Origin: Gemmatimonadaceae bacterium
Lineage (GTDB): Bacteria > Gemmatimonadota > Gemmatimonadetes > Gemmatimonadales > Gemmatimonadaceae
Reading direction: 5' to 3'
NCBI GenBank assembly: GCA_040882285.1
Contig: JBBEBQ010000010.1
Location: 174,147 to 238,146 of the forward strand
Length of the DNA: 64,000 nucleotides
Part shown: positions 42,051 through 50,737 of the stretch, in pieces
How positions within the stretch are numbered: position 1 is the stretch's first letter
How the letters are laid out: every line of letters begins with the position of its first letter
The notes under the pieces: generated by a model
Seen by the model: only the letters and a program-made list of their open reading frames with translations
Databases searched by the model: none
Told to the model about the DNA's origin: nothing
Translations under genes and position numbers: made by a program

Positions 42051-42989
42051 ATGCTGATCAATCTGTTGCCCGATTTCTTCGCAGTTCACAACAGCTCTGA
42101 TCGCGTCGCCGCCTATCTCCGCTACTTCGAAAATCATCGTCCCCTCCTCGAGGCATACTGGCACAATTACGTGCTGGACCCGCGGGGCCCGCACTTCCAG
42201 GAAGTAGTTCGCGCCACCGTCAACGCGAACCGCGTGGATCTCCGCACGATGCTCGAGCGGCGCGACGTCGTGGCCCTCGCGCGTGAGGCCGAGGAGAAGT
42301 GCCGCGCCGTTCTGAAGATCGACAGCGACATAGACATCGTCCTCATGGTAGGCGTCGGCGCGGCGAACGCCGGCGAGCTCGTGGTGAACGGTAGGGGAAT
42401 CGCCTTCGTGTGCCTGGAGCACTTCACTAGCATCGCGAACCCCGACACGCAGGGACTCGGCCTCGATCCGGAGCTCATTCCGCTCTGGCTCGCGCACGAG
42501 CTGGCCCACGCTGTCCGGTACACGTCGCCCGAGAGCCGCAGCGTCATGAAGCAGGCGATCGCCGAGGCCGATGGCAACTACTCCTATTGGGAGACGGGAC
42601 GCACCGTCCCGCTGCGCGAGCTGGTCGTGAACGAAGGGCTCGCGGTGCAAGCCGCGAGAGCGGTGAGCCCCGGCCACGCCATCTGGGAGTACTACGGCTA
42701 CGGCAGGCGCGAATACGCGCGCATCCGGGAGCTGGAGCCGGTGATAACGCCCGCGCTCACCGCCGAGCTGGACCGTGCCGCGCTCGGCCTGCGCCTGCGA
42801 TTCTTATCCGGCGGCATGAGCGACGAAGCGCGCACGACGCAGCGGAGCGTGCTCCCCGAGCGGTGCGGCTACTACATCGGGGCGAAGATGGTCGAGCCGG
42901 CCATCGCGGCCCACGGGCTCGACTGGGCGGTCCGCGCGAGCGCGCAGGAGATTCTCGCCGTCAATAAGGAGTCACAAGCAACGGCTTAA
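42051..42989 (+). CDS. Predicted zinc metalloprotease (HExxH, DUF2268-like)
   Basis: The 312-residue protein has the zinc motif AHELAHAV (His149, Glu150, His153) and a later NEGLA that may supply the third ligand, as in gluzincin-type enzymes. There is no signal peptide or membrane helix, so it is probably cytoplasmic. The family assignment is tentative; the motif itself is clear. It is divergent from DUF2225, with a candidate promoter between them. Confidence 0.7.
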   Translation: MLINLLPDFFAVHNSSDRVAAYLRYFENHRPLLEAYWHNYVLDPRGPHFQEVVRATVNANRVDLRTMLERRDVVALAREAEEKCRAVLKIDSDIDIVLMVGVGAANAGELVVNGRGIAFVCLEHFTSIANPDTQGLGLDPELIPLWLAHELAHAVRYTSPESRSVMKQAIAEADGNYSYWETGRTVPLRELVVNEGLAVQAARAVSPGHAIWEYYGYGRREYARIRELEPVITPALTAELDRAALGLRLRFLSGGMSDEARTTQRSVLPERCGYYIGAKMVEPAIAAHGLDWAVRASAQEILAVNKESQATA

Positions 42990-43064
42990 GCACCAGTTGC
43001 GACAGTATTCGTTGTCATCTGTTGCGTAGGGGCATACGCTGAAACACCCGAACATAGAAGTCTT

Positions 43065-43481
43065 ATGCCCCGCTGCCGCGCGAAGTATCCGTTCCTACCT
43101 GTCGTTCCATTATTAGTCGCTTCTTGCGCGATAATTTGTGCCTTCACTCCGGCGCGAGTCGATGCTCAGGACGCCCCACAGGCTGACGTTACTCATGCGC
43201 TAGTTCGCGCTCCAATAGTCGGGTTTCATGTCACTACTCCCGAGATAACAGCCGCGGAGACGTCGCCGTTTGCGTGGGACAATGCTTCGCCTTCCGCGAA
43301 ACGTCACGTCTTGCTCGGCGCTGGAGTTGGAGCGGCAGCCGGGGCGACACTCGGCCTGATTGTCATGACTCAAGACAAGTCAGGCTATTTCGATACATGG
43401 CACGTCGTCGCTGGCGCGACGCTCGTGGGTGGCGGTGCCGGCGCGTTGGCAGGTTATCTCGTCTACCTCGCCCGGCGCTAG
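43065..43481 (+). CDS. Hypothetical exported glycine-zipper protein
   Basis: The 138-residue protein has a signal peptide (PLLVASCAIICAFTPARVDAQ). After about 45 unstructured-looking residues come two Gly/Ala-rich hydrophobic stretches (GAGVGAAAGATLGLIVM and GATLVGGGAGALAGYLVYLA) resembling glycine zippers that insert in membranes. I do not recognise a family. The deacetylase starts 8 nt later on the same strand. Confidence 0.6.
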   Translation: MPRCRAKYPFLPVVPLLVASCAIICAFTPARVDAQDAPQADVTHALVRAPIVGFHVTTPEITAAETSPFAWDNASPSAKRHVLLGAGVGAAAGATLGLIVMTQDKSGYFDTWHVVAGATLVGGGAGALAGYLVYLARR

Positions 43482-43489
43482 CAGCCACA

Positions 43490-44296
43490 GTGGTCAGCGG
43501 CGACGCACTGGTGCTACAGGCGGGCATCGATCGCATAAAGCAAGGCCGTACGCTTTCTGGGCGGCGCCTCTCGCTCGCGGCGGCAGGGTGTGCGGCAGTT
43601 GCCGTGCTCAGCGTCCTGACGCTCTCCTTCTACCAGCCCCGTTGCTTGATCGGCGCGGCATCCGCCGCATTGCCGGATATTCTGTTCGCGGTGAAAACGG
43701 AGCGCCCTCTCGTGGCGCTGACGTTCGACGACGGACCTGATTCGACGGTTACGCCGCGCGTCCTGGAGATATTGCAGCGCGAGCATGTCCTCGCTACGTG
43801 GTTCGTCAACGGGTCGGCGGTAGCGCAGCATCCGGATCAGCTGCGAGCGATCGTTGCCGGCGGTCACCAGCTGGCGAATCACATGTGGGACCGGACGCCG
43901 GCCTGGACGCTCACGCCGGAACGGCTTGCCGCAAGTGTGGAGGCCACTGCCGCCGCGGTGCCGGGCAGCGACATGCGAACCATGCTCAGGCCCGCTTCAG
44001 GCTGGATACGACCTTCGTCCGCTGATTGGACGCGCCGCAAGGGATACCGGATCATCCTGGGTTCCGTCTACGCCAATGATCCGCTGAAGCCGCCTCCGCA
44101 GTACCTGACCTGGGCCATCGTCAGGATGGCGCAGCGTGGAGACATAGTGGTGCTTCATGTCGGTGCAGGCAGGGAACGGACAGCGGAAGCACTTCCCGGA
44201 ATGATCAAAGGCTTGCGGGCGAAAGGGCTGCGATTCGTGCGTCTCTCGGAGCTGCTCGACTCCGCGACAGCTACTTCCCAACACAGAACGAACTGA
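43490..44296 (+). CDS. Polysaccharide deacetylase-family protein (NodB domain)
   Basis: Taking the GTG at 43490, the protein has 268 residues; a GTG at 43511 is equally possible, and neither has a clear ribosome-binding site. An N-terminal membrane helix (about 31-47) anchors a NodB fold. TFDDGPDS is motif 1, GHQLANHMW motif 2 (zinc His pair), LRPASGW motif 3, and VVLHVG motif 5. Such enzymes remove N-acetyl groups from peptidoglycan, chitin-like polymers or exopolysaccharide. The domain is short, and motif 4 (YANDP) is weak. The 3' end overlaps the convergent mnmE by 26 nt. Confidence 0.75.
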   Translation: MVSGDALVLQAGIDRIKQGRTLSGRRLSLAAAGCAAVAVLSVLTLSFYQPRCLIGAASAALPDILFAVKTERPLVALTFDDGPDSTVTPRVLEILQREHVLATWFVNGSAVAQHPDQLRAIVAGGHQLANHMWDRTPAWTLTPERLAASVEATAAAVPGSDMRTMLRPASGWIRPSSADWTRRKGYRIILGSVYANDPLKPPPQYLTWAIVRMAQRGDIVVLHVGAGRERTAEALPGMIKGLRAKGLRFVRLSELLDSATATSQHRTN

Positions 44297-45638
44297 ACAC
44301 GCGGTCGAGAACATCTTCGACGTCCACGGATCCGATCAGCTCCTCCAGCGAGTGAACCGCCGACCGTAGGTGCACCGCCGCGACGGTCGCGGGCAGCTCG
44401 TCGGAGAGCCACCCCTTCCGGAACGCGGTCAACTCGTCGCGCGCGGCTCTCAAGATCGCCCGGTGCCGCGCGCGCGTGACGACGGGCGTGTCGACGCCGC
44501 CGCTGTCGTACCGCCGCGAGAGCTCGTGATCGATGCGCGCGAGCAGCTCCTTCAACCCCGCGCCGGTTGTCGCGCTGACGTGGACGGCTTCTACCGGGCT
44601 TCCCGCGTCCAGTTCATCAGCGACCAGGTCGCTCTTGGTTCTAGTGGGAATCACCGCCGGACTTCTGGCGATCGCTCCGACGCGCTGGAGCACGTGCTCG
44701 AGCGAGGCGGCGGAATCGCCGCACGCCAGCACGACGTGCCCTCCCTGGATGTGCCGCTGGCTCAGCTCCACCCCGAGCCGCTCGACGATGTCGGTCGTGT
44801 CGCGGATGCCGGCCGTGTCGATCAGCCGCAACGGCCACCGATCGCCGTCTATCAGCGCTTCGATCGCGTCCCGTGTGGTTCCCGGCACGTCGGTCACGAT
44901 CGCGCGGGAGCGGCCGATCAGCGCGTTGAAGAGCGACGACTTCCCCACGTTCGGCTCCCCGGCGATGACGACAACGGCGCCCGACCTGATCAGCTCGCCG
45001 CGCGGGACCGTCGCCAGCAGATCATCGAGCGACGCGGCGGCGGCGTCCACCGCGCGGAGGATGCGCTCCCGCGGCACCGGCCCCTCGTCCTCCTCCGGAA
45101 AGTCGATGTCGTACGCGAGCAGCGATTCGATCTCGAGCATCCTGTCGCGCAGCTCCAGGACCCGGCGGGAGAGACCGCCGTCCAGTTGCCGCACCGCCGC
45201 GTCGCGCAGCGGCCGCGAGGATGCGTCGATCAGATCGGCGACCGCTTCGGCCTGCAGCAGATCCATCTTGCCGTTCAGGACCGCGCGCCGGGTGAACTCG
45301 CCGGGTTCCGCCGGCCGCGCACCGGAAGCCACCAACTGCTCGACTACCAACGCCGGTGTGAGATCACCGCCGTGCGTGGCAAGCTCGATCACCGTTTCGC
45401 CGGTGTAAGAGTGCGGGGCGCTGAACAGCGTTACGATCGCGCGATCCAGCGGCCGGCCCTCGCCGTCCCGCAGCTCGCACAACGTGGCCGTGCGCGGCTC
45501 GATCGGCCACGGAGCCACGTGCCGAGCGGCAATGTCGGCCGCGTTCACGCCGCTCAGCCGGATCACCGCGATCGCACCGCGCCCCGGAGGCGTCGCGACC
45601 GCGACGATCGTGTCACCGGTGAGGAGAGATCCAGTCAT
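44271..45638 (-). CDS. mnmE: tRNA uridine-5-carboxymethylaminomethyl modification GTPase
   Basis: MnmE, with MnmG, modifies the wobble uridine of certain tRNAs. The 455-residue protein has an N-terminal folate-binding domain (DTIVAVATPPGRGAIAVIRLSG), a helical domain and an inserted G domain. The G domain shows GEPNVGKSS (G1), VTDVPGTTRD (G2), DTAG (G3) and TKSD (G4, normally NKxD). The C-terminus is FCVGK, the conserved CxGK active site. It belongs to the classic rpmH-to-mnmE cluster, here split by an MBL gene and two repeat arrays. Confidence 0.96.
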   Translation of the reverse strand: MTGSLLTGDTIVAVATPPGRGAIAVIRLSGVNAADIAARHVAPWPIEPRTATLCELRDGEGRPLDRAIVTLFSAPHSYTGETVIELATHGGDLTPALVVEQLVASGARPAEPGEFTRRAVLNGKMDLLQAEAVADLIDASSRPLRDAAVRQLDGGLSRRVLELRDRMLEIESLLAYDIDFPEEDEGPVPRERILRAVDAAAASLDDLLATVPRGELIRSGAVVVIAGEPNVGKSSLFNALIGRSRAIVTDVPGTTRDAIEALIDGDRWPLRLIDTAGIRDTTDIVERLGVELSQRHIQGGHVVLACGDSAASLEHVLQRVGAIARSPAVIPTRTKSDLVADELDAGSPVEAVHVSATTGAGLKELLARIDHELSRRYDSGGVDTPVVTRARHRAILRAARDELTAFRKGWLSDELPATVAAVHLRSAVHSLEELIGSVDVEDVLDRVFSSFCVGK

Positions 45639-45639
45639 C

Positions 45640-45672
45640 AGCTAATAGCTAATAGCCAAGAGCCAACAGCTC
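45640..45672. repeat. Heptamer array (right-arm orientation)
   Basis: AGCTAATAGCTAATAGCC then AAGAGCCAACAGCTC: four to five heptamers between the mnmE ATG and the stop of the MBL hydrolase. It is followed by a T-run, so it may help termination on the plus strand. Confidence 0.85.
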
Positions 45673-45677
45673 TTTTT

Positions 45678-46451
45678 TCAGTCCAGCTCAAAGGTCTCCG
45701 CCGGCTCCAGGATTCTCACGTCGCCTTCCCGCGGGTGCTGTGGCAGAAGGAGACGGAGCCTGTCTATCGCGTCGTAGGCCTTCGAGGTGACGTGGTCGAA
45801 CGTGCCCCAGTGATACGGGATCAGGTAGCGCGCGTCCATGCGGCCGAACAGGTCGAGCGCATCGGCGCTGGTGAGGTGCCCCTTCCGGAAGCCCGTCTTC
45901 CACCAGGGTGCGTGGCCGATCGGCAGGAGCGCGACGTCCAGCCTGCGCCCACGCGCGTGCAAGTGTGTCCGAACCAGCATCGCGGTGTCTTCGGTCAGGG
46001 CCGTGTCGCCCGCGAAGAAGCACGATTTCGAGCCGGTGTCCACGAGATACATGTTCGTGTCCTTGCGCCATCGGTCCACGCCGTACCGGCTCCCCTGGTG
46101 CGTAGCCAGCTCCGCGTGGATCGAGAGCCCGTGCACTTCCGCGGTCTCTCCGGGCGCGATCGGCACCGCGTGCTTGTATCCCAGCCGCGCGAGCCATTTC
46201 GCCACGGCGGGCGGGGCGTACAGCGGGATGTCCCGCGGCAGCTGATCCAGCGATCTGAACGAGAGGTGGTCCGCGTGCGCGTGCGTGACCAGGATGGCGT
46301 CGAGCTTCGGCAGCGCGTTCAGCGCGATCCCCGGCTCGCTCACGCGCGCGAGGAACCGGCCGAGCGCGGGGTCGAAGTTGGGGTCGGTTAGGATTCTGCG
46401 GCCCTGCACCTCGATCAGCAGCGTCGCGTGCCCGATGTAAGTGATTCGCAC
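45678..46451 (-). CDS. Metallo-beta-lactamase-fold hydrolase (UlaG/NAPE-PLD-like)
   Basis: The 257-residue protein begins with ITYIGHATLLIEVQG and LTDPNFD. It has the metal motif VTHAHADHL, then FFAGDTAL and PIGHAPWW. This is the pattern of the UlaG / NAPE-PLD-like group, which hydrolyse lactones or phosphodiesters. The substrate is unknown. It sits inside the rpmH-mnmE cluster and is flanked on both sides by heptamer arrays, consistent with insertion into the cluster. Confidence 0.85.
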   Translation of the reverse strand: MRITYIGHATLLIEVQGRRILTDPNFDPALGRFLARVSEPGIALNALPKLDAILVTHAHADHLSFRSLDQLPRDIPLYAPPAVAKWLARLGYKHAVPIAPGETAEVHGLSIHAELATHQGSRYGVDRWRKDTNMYLVDTGSKSCFFAGDTALTEDTAMLVRTHLHARGRRLDVALLPIGHAPWWKTGFRKGHLTSADALDLFGRMDARYLIPYHWGTFDHVTSKAYDAIDRLRLLLPQHPREGDVRILEPAETFELD

Positions 46452-46454
46452 GGC

Positions 46455-46489
46455 GCTATTGGCTCTTGGCTGTTGGCTCTTGGCTCACA
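46455..46489. repeat. Heptamer array (left-arm orientation)
   Basis: GCTATTG-GCTCTTG-GCTGTTG-GCTCTTG-GCTCACA between the MBL hydrolase ATG and the yidC stop. With the array at 45640 it brackets the MBL gene in opposite orientation. Confidence 0.85.
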
Positions 46490-46499
46490 GCCCGGGACG

Positions 46500-48191
46500 T
46501 CATTTCCTTGGGCTCTTCGCCACCGTCATCTTCTGCCGCTCGCGCGCGATCAGCCACTGCTGCGGCAGTGCCGCCACGTTCTGCACCGCGTAGTACAGGT
46601 TCAGCCCCGCCGCGAGATTCATCAGGAAGAACGTCATCATGAACGGGAAGATGTAGCTCATCATCTTCGCCTGTGGATTCGGCGGCGCGTTGCGCAGCCC
46701 GATCCACGACAGCAGGTACATGGACGCTCCCATCAGCACCGGCAGGATGTAGTACGGATCCTTGATGGAGATGTCCGTCAGCCAGAGGAACGGCACGCCG
46801 CGGAACTCGATCGTGTTCTGAAACACGAAGAAGAGCGCGATCAGCACGGGCATCGGCAGCAGCATCGGCAGGCAGCCCGTCACCGCGCTGAACGGACTGA
46901 CGCCTTCTTCCTTGTACACCTTCATCATCTCGGCTTGCTGCTTCTCGCGGTTGCCCGCGTACTTCTTCTGCACCTCCTGCATCCGCGGCTGGATGTGCTG
47001 CATGCGCAGGCTCGACTTCATCGCCTTCTGGTTGAGCGGCCAGAGGATCAGGCGTACGACGACGCCGAAGATCACGAGCACCCAGCCGTAGCTCAGCTGC
47101 AGGACGTTGTGCATCCAGAGCAGAATGCGCATGACGATCCGCGCGAACGGCTGCACGAACCCCTGCATGAACTTCCAGCCGTACGGATTCACGCTGTCGA
47201 ACTCGCGTCCGACCTTGAGCATCCGGTCCCACTCCTGCGGCCCGGCGTACAGCTCGAAGTGAAACCCCTCGTCCGTCACGCGCTCCACCACCGTCGCCAT
47301 CGCGTTCGTCGCGTCGCGCGACGTGCGCGGCCCGCCGGCGAAGGTCGCTTCGCTGAAGGGTTCGTCGCCCTCGGGAGTGAGCACGCCCACGACGAAATAC
47401 TTGCTCTTGGCCGCCACCCACGTGAGCGGCGTCGCCTCGAGCCGGTACTCGCCCGGATCCAGACTGCTGAAACTCACGCTCTTGGACGATTCCCGCTCGG
47501 ACTTGAAGGCATAAGCCAGCGAGCGCCTGTCGCCGACAGAGTCGGCCTCGGTGACCGGGAAGCTCGTCGGCAGGTCCACCAGCAGAAAACGCGGTCCCGT
47601 CGCGCCGCCCGGCGAGTCGACGCGGCCCGTGACGTCGAGCAGGTAGCTGTCGGGTGCAAACGAATAGGCGATCGTGACGACGTGCCCGTTCACGGTGGCC
47701 GAGTACTGCAGGGGACTGCCCGGGCCGGGGACGCCGGTCGAGGTACGACCGAACTTCACCCGCGAGAGATCCACGGTGTCTCCGGGCACCACCAGCCGGT
47801 ACCGGAGCAGCGGGGAGCCCGTCGCGCCGAGATCCACCGGGCTGCCGCGCCGCGCGATGTTGTCGTAACGGCTGATGACGAGCGACACGGGCGCGGCGCC
47901 GACGTCGACGAACCGGTACGTCGCCAGGTCGGTCGCGACGACGGTCGAGTCAGCGCTGAGCGCGACCGGCGCCGCGGTCACCGAGTCGATACCGGGAACC
48001 GCGGCTGCGGGGGCTGGCTGAACCGCGGCCGGTTGCTGCACCGGTTGAGCCGCGCGCGTGTCCGGGGCAGCCGGAGCGACGGCTGTGCTGTCCGCGCGCC
48101 GCGCGGGCACCGGCGCCGACGGAAAAAGTACGGGCGTGAGACCCACGATGGCAGCCGTGAGCACCAACGCCAGGATCATGCGCTTTTCCAT
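46500..48191 (-). CDS. yidC: Membrane protein insertase YidC
   Basis: YidC inserts and folds inner-membrane proteins, alone or with SecYEG. The 563-residue protein has an N-terminal helix (MILALVLTAAIVGLTPVLF), an Ala/Pro-rich linker and a large periplasmic domain (about 70-340) typical of Gram-negative YidC. The five-helix core begins near residue 350: YGWVLVIFGVVVRLILWPLNQKAM and GCLPMLLPMPVLIALFFVF. The hydrophilic-groove Arg is in VVVRLILWP. It is followed by yidD and rnpA upstream in the conserved cluster. Confidence 0.97.
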   Translation of the reverse strand: MEKRMILALVLTAAIVGLTPVLFPSAPVPARRADSTAVAPAAPDTRAAQPVQQPAAVQPAPAAAVPGIDSVTAAPVALSADSTVVATDLATYRFVDVGAAPVSLVISRYDNIARRGSPVDLGATGSPLLRYRLVVPGDTVDLSRVKFGRTSTGVPGPGSPLQYSATVNGHVVTIAYSFAPDSYLLDVTGRVDSPGGATGPRFLLVDLPTSFPVTEADSVGDRRSLAYAFKSERESSKSVSFSSLDPGEYRLEATPLTWVAAKSKYFVVGVLTPEGDEPFSEATFAGGPRTSRDATNAMATVVERVTDEGFHFELYAGPQEWDRMLKVGREFDSVNPYGWKFMQGFVQPFARIVMRILLWMHNVLQLSYGWVLVIFGVVVRLILWPLNQKAMKSSLRMQHIQPRMQEVQKKYAGNREKQQAEMMKVYKEEGVSPFSAVTGCLPMLLPMPVLIALFFVFQNTIEFRGVPFLWLTDISIKDPYYILPVLMGASMYLLSWIGLRNAPPNPQAKMMSYIFPFMMTFFLMNLAAGLNLYYAVQNVAALPQQWLIARERQKMTVAKSPRK

Positions 48192-48219
48192 TCAGTTGCT
48201 CGTTACAGTTGTAGCGTAG

Positions 48220-48435
48220 TCATGGCACCGGATCGAATCCGCCGGCATGGAAGGGATGGCACCGGGCGATCCGGCGCAGGGCCAGCCAGCTTCCCCGCGC
48301 CGCGCCGTGCCGCTCGATCGCCTCGACGGCGTACGCGGAGCAGGTGGGATAATAGCGGCAGGAAGCCGGAAGCAGCGGCGAGATTCCGACCTGATATCCG
48401 CGAACCAGCAGGATCAGCAGCTTTCCCACGATCAC
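48220..48435 (-). CDS. yidD: YidD membrane protein insertion efficiency factor
   Basis: The GTG at 48435 overlaps the rnpA stop (GTGA), giving 71 residues; the in-frame open region upstream of it is rnpA antisense-frame filler. Conserved residues are [32 protein letters not shown] and [12 protein letters not shown], the family signature with three Cys. YidD is a small amphipathic protein next to YidC that aids membrane insertion. A second GTG two codons later is possible. Confidence 0.93.
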   Translation of the reverse strand: MIVGKLLILLVRGYQVGISPLLPASCRYYPTCSAYAVEAIERHGAARGSWLALRRIARCHPFHAGGFDPVP

Positions 48436-48794
48436 TCGCTGGCCGAGAGTCGCCGCGCGATCCCCGCCACCTGCTGCTCGAGCTCGGCGAACGATGCCGC
48501 GTACGCTGACGGGAGCGCGCGGATCACCAGATCGACCCCGCGAATTCCGGAAGGTGCGAGGATCCTGGTTCGAACCAGCTCGCGCAATCTGCGCTTCAAC
48601 TTGTTTCTCTCCGCCGATGTCTTGCCATGTTTCGGAACGACCAGCCCCGACCTGGCAAAGCTCAACGGGGAGGCAGTGGCGCGGACATCGAGATGCTCCG
48701 TCCGCCATCGCCTCCCCGTTTGTCTTACGCGCTGAAGCTCGGCTCCGGTGGTGATCCGCTTCCGTCGCGGATATCCGGACCTCTTAGGCTCCAG
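48432..48794 (-). CDS. rnpA: Ribonuclease P protein component
   Basis: RnpA binds the 5' leader of pre-tRNA with RNase P RNA (rnpB is also in this window). The core has the family motif [12 protein letters not shown] with [19 protein letters not shown] before it. Family-like sequence continues upstream in frame ([22 protein letters not shown], about 48770-48700), past the TTG at 48665, which would cut off the substrate-binding N-terminus. No ATG, GTG or TTG exists in that extension; a CTG at 48794, overlapping the end of rpmH, is the best start and gives 120 residues. The start is therefore inferred. Downstream it overlaps yidD by 4 nt. Confidence 0.82.
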   Translation of the reverse strand: MEPKRSGYPRRKRITTGAELQRVRQTGRRWRTEHLDVRATASPLSFARSGLVVPKHGKTSAERNKLKRRLRELVRTRILAPSGIRGVDLVIRALPSAYAASFAELEQQVAGIARRLSASE

Positions 48795-48948
48795 CGTACT
48801 TCGAAGGCAGTCTGACTGTCAGAATCTTCCGCCCCTTCTTCCGGCGGCGGCTCAAAACTGCGCGTCCCCACTTCGTCGCCATCCGCGTACGGAATCCGTG
48901 CTTGCGGATGCGCCGTTTATTTCTGGGACGGTATGTCGGCTTTCCCAT
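48784..48948 (-). CDS. rpmH: 50S ribosomal protein L34
   Basis: The 54-residue protein begins [20 protein letters not shown] and contains the L34 core [20 protein letters not shown]. It has a good ribosome-binding site (GAGGAG, about 48951-48956). The sequence is slightly longer at the C-terminus ([13 protein letters not shown]) than many L34 proteins. It heads the rpmH-rnpA-yidD-yidC cluster and is divergent from dnaA, the arrangement found next to many bacterial origins. Confidence 0.95.
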   Translation of the reverse strand: MGKPTYRPRNKRRIRKHGFRTRMATKWGRAVLSRRRKKGRKILTVRLPSKYAGA

Positions 48949-49014
48949 GATCTCCTCAAACGATAATCCTGCTGCGAACCGTAAAACTAAACGGGGCCTG
49001 AGGTTGCGGCAAGA

Positions 49015-49055
49015 AAACCACCCTGCGCGATTTGGGGTGGTTTGACTTTTCCACA
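49015..49055. promoter_or_regulatory. Hairpin and DnaA-box-like site between rpmH and dnaA
   Basis: AAACCACCC (49015-49023) pairs with GGGTGGTTT (49035-49043), a 9-bp stem with 11-nt loop. A DnaA-box-like TTTTCCACA (49047-49055, one mismatch to TTATCCACA) follows. It could be an attenuator or part of dnaA autoregulation. Confidence 0.45.
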
Positions 49056-49103
49056 GGGGACAGATAGGTTCGCTCTCCCTGCCGTAGTACCCCCAAGAAA
49101 GAA

Positions 49104-50492
49104 ATGGAATTAACCGCCGCCGAAATCTGGAATCGTCTGCTCAATCAGGCGAAAAACGACCTCCCTGAGCAGACGGTCAGAGTGTGGCTCGACTCGGCGC
49201 AGCCGCTGCGAGTCGAAGGCGACAAGCTGGTGATGGGAACGCCCGACCAGCTCGCCGCGGACTGGAACGAGATGAAGCACGCGACCATCCTCGCCGAGTA
49301 CGGCCCGGTAGCGCTCGGCCATCCGATCCGCGTCGAGTTCGAGGTCATGCCCGAGCGCCTCTCGCGCGCGCAAATGGACCTCTTCGTGGCTCCGCCCAAA
49401 GGCAGCGCCGAAGCCGCCAACGCGACCACTCCGAGCTCGGCGCCGCTCAGCGACCGCTACACTTTCCGGCACTTCGTCATCGGAAAGTCGAACGAGCTGG
49501 CCGCGGCCGCGGCCCACGCGGTGTCCCAGGCGCCAGGCAAGGTGTACAACCCGCTCTTCATCTACGGCGCCACGGGACTCGGCAAGACACACCTCATGCA
49601 GGCGATCGCGCACGAGATCCTGAGCCGGCAGACGGGAGTGCGGATCACCTTCGTCGGCACCGAGCAGTTCACCAACGATTTCATCTCGTCAGTGCAGAAC
49701 CGGACGACGCAGGACTTCAGGCGCCGGTATCGGGAGACCGACCTGCTCCTGGTGGACGACGTCCATTTCCTGAAAGGGAAGGAGTCCACCCAGGAAGAGT
49801 TCTTCAACACGTTCAACGCCCTGTACGAGGCCGGCCGGCAGATCATTCTCACCAGCGACCGGCCGCCGCCGGAGATCCCGAGCCTGGAAGCCAGGCTGGT
49901 GAGCCGGTTCCAGTGGGGAATGGTCGCGGACATCGATCTCCCCGATCTCGAGCACCGGATCGCCATTCTCCAGCAGAAGGCGCGGCTCGACCATCTGGAG
50001 ATGACGATCCCGGACGACGTCATCCGGTTCATCGCCGAGAACATCAGGTCGAGCGTGCGGGAGCTCGAGGGATCGATCATCAAGCTCCTGGCGTACTCGT
50101 CGCTCAAGCACCGGGACGTGACGATCGAGCTCGCCAGGGAGGCGCTCCGCGACAAGCTGCAACGGATGGCTGCCGGTCAAAACGGCCCGGTGTCGGACCT
50201 CACCATCGCGACCATACAGGGTATGGTGGCCAGAGAGTGGGGGGTGACTCCGGAAGGGCTGCGCTCCGCGGGCCGGACCAAGACGTTGACCGTTCCGCGG
50301 CAGATCGCAATGCTGCTCGCGCGCGATCTACTCGGCACTCAGCTCGTGGAGATCGGGCAGGCGTTCGGCGGCCGGGACCACTCCACCGTTATCCACAGTT
50401 TGGAGAAAGCGGCGGAGCGAATTCGCACAGATGATACAGTGAGAACCCGCACCGATCGCATCCGCGGACAGCTATCAACATTGACCGGCTGA
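49104..50492 (+). CDS. dnaA: Chromosomal replication initiator DnaA
   Basis: DnaA binds DnaA boxes and opens the origin in its ATP form. The 462-residue protein has an N-terminal helicase-loading domain I ([14 protein letters not shown]), a short linker and an AAA+ domain with Walker [12 protein letters not shown]. Walker B is [13 protein letters not shown]. The C-terminal DNA-binding domain IV ends in [14 protein letters not shown], the DnaA signature. Length and domains are complete. A perfect DnaA-box sequence (50389-50397) lies within its own coding end. Confidence 0.98.
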   Translation: MELTAAEIWNRLLNQAKNDLPEQTVRVWLDSAQPLRVEGDKLVMGTPDQLAADWNEMKHATILAEYGPVALGHPIRVEFEVMPERLSRAQMDLFVAPPKGSAEAANATTPSSAPLSDRYTFRHFVIGKSNELAAAAAHAVSQAPGKVYNPLFIYGATGLGKTHLMQAIAHEILSRQTGVRITFVGTEQFTNDFISSVQNRTTQDFRRRYRETDLLLVDDVHFLKGKESTQEEFFNTFNALYEAGRQIILTSDRPPPEIPSLEARLVSRFQWGMVADIDLPDLEHRIAILQQKARLDHLEMTIPDDVIRFIAENIRSSVRELEGSIIKLLAYSSLKHRDVTIELAREALRDKLQRMAAGQNGPVSDLTIATIQGMVAREWGVTPEGLRSAGRTKTLTVPRQIAMLLARDLLGTQLVEIGQAFGGRDHSTVIHSLEKAAERIRTDDTVRTRTDRIRGQLSTLTG

Positions 50493-50624
50493 CTCTCACC
50501 AGAACCATCACATCATACTCATTGCTTCAACTTCTCCTGGAGCCGTACTTTACACCGTATATCAACACTGAAGTTTTCCCTACTACTACTACTGTTCATT
50601 TAATAAAGAAGAGTACTAATAACT
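50465..50624 (+). other. Candidate origin of replication (oriC)
   Basis: The dnaA-dnaN gap, including the dnaA 3' end, has two TATCAACA sites (50473-50480, 50560-50567) resembling DnaA boxes. Then come TACTACTACTACT (50581-50593) and an AT-rich stretch (50594-50622). The order box, then CTA-type triplets, then AT-rich matches the DnaA-trio layout described at the Bacillus origin. Another DnaA-box-like site lies before dnaA. No strong box cluster is evident, so confidence is moderate. Confidence 0.5.
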
Positions 50625-50723
50625 GCTGTTAGCTGTTGGCTGTTGGCTTTTAGCCAAACGGAACAGCAGGAACGGCAAGGATCTGGTTGTTAGCCAACAG
50701 CCAATAGCCAATAGCTAACAGCT
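50625..50723. repeat. Heptamer inverted-repeat element between dnaA and dnaN
   Basis: The left arm is GCTGTTA-GCTGTTG-GCTGTTG-GCTTTTA. The core includes ACGGAACAGCAGGAACGGC. The right arm (50690-50723) is AGCCAACAGCCAATAGCCAA-type. It lies just upstream of the dnaN ribosome-binding region. Confidence 0.9.
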
Positions 50724-50737
50724 GCCTTCGAGGCTCA

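Noticed and set aside
44370..46391. 673-codon plus-strand open frame
   Set aside because: Shadow of mnmE and the MBL hydrolase; no family motif and it crosses a repeat array.
46428..48509. 693-codon plus-strand open frame
   Set aside because: Shadow of yidC, yidD and rnpA; His/Arg-rich, no domains.
50389..50397. TTATCCACA within dnaA as an independent origin signal
   Set aside because: It encodes the conserved TVIHS of the DnaA signature, so the match may be a coding coincidence.
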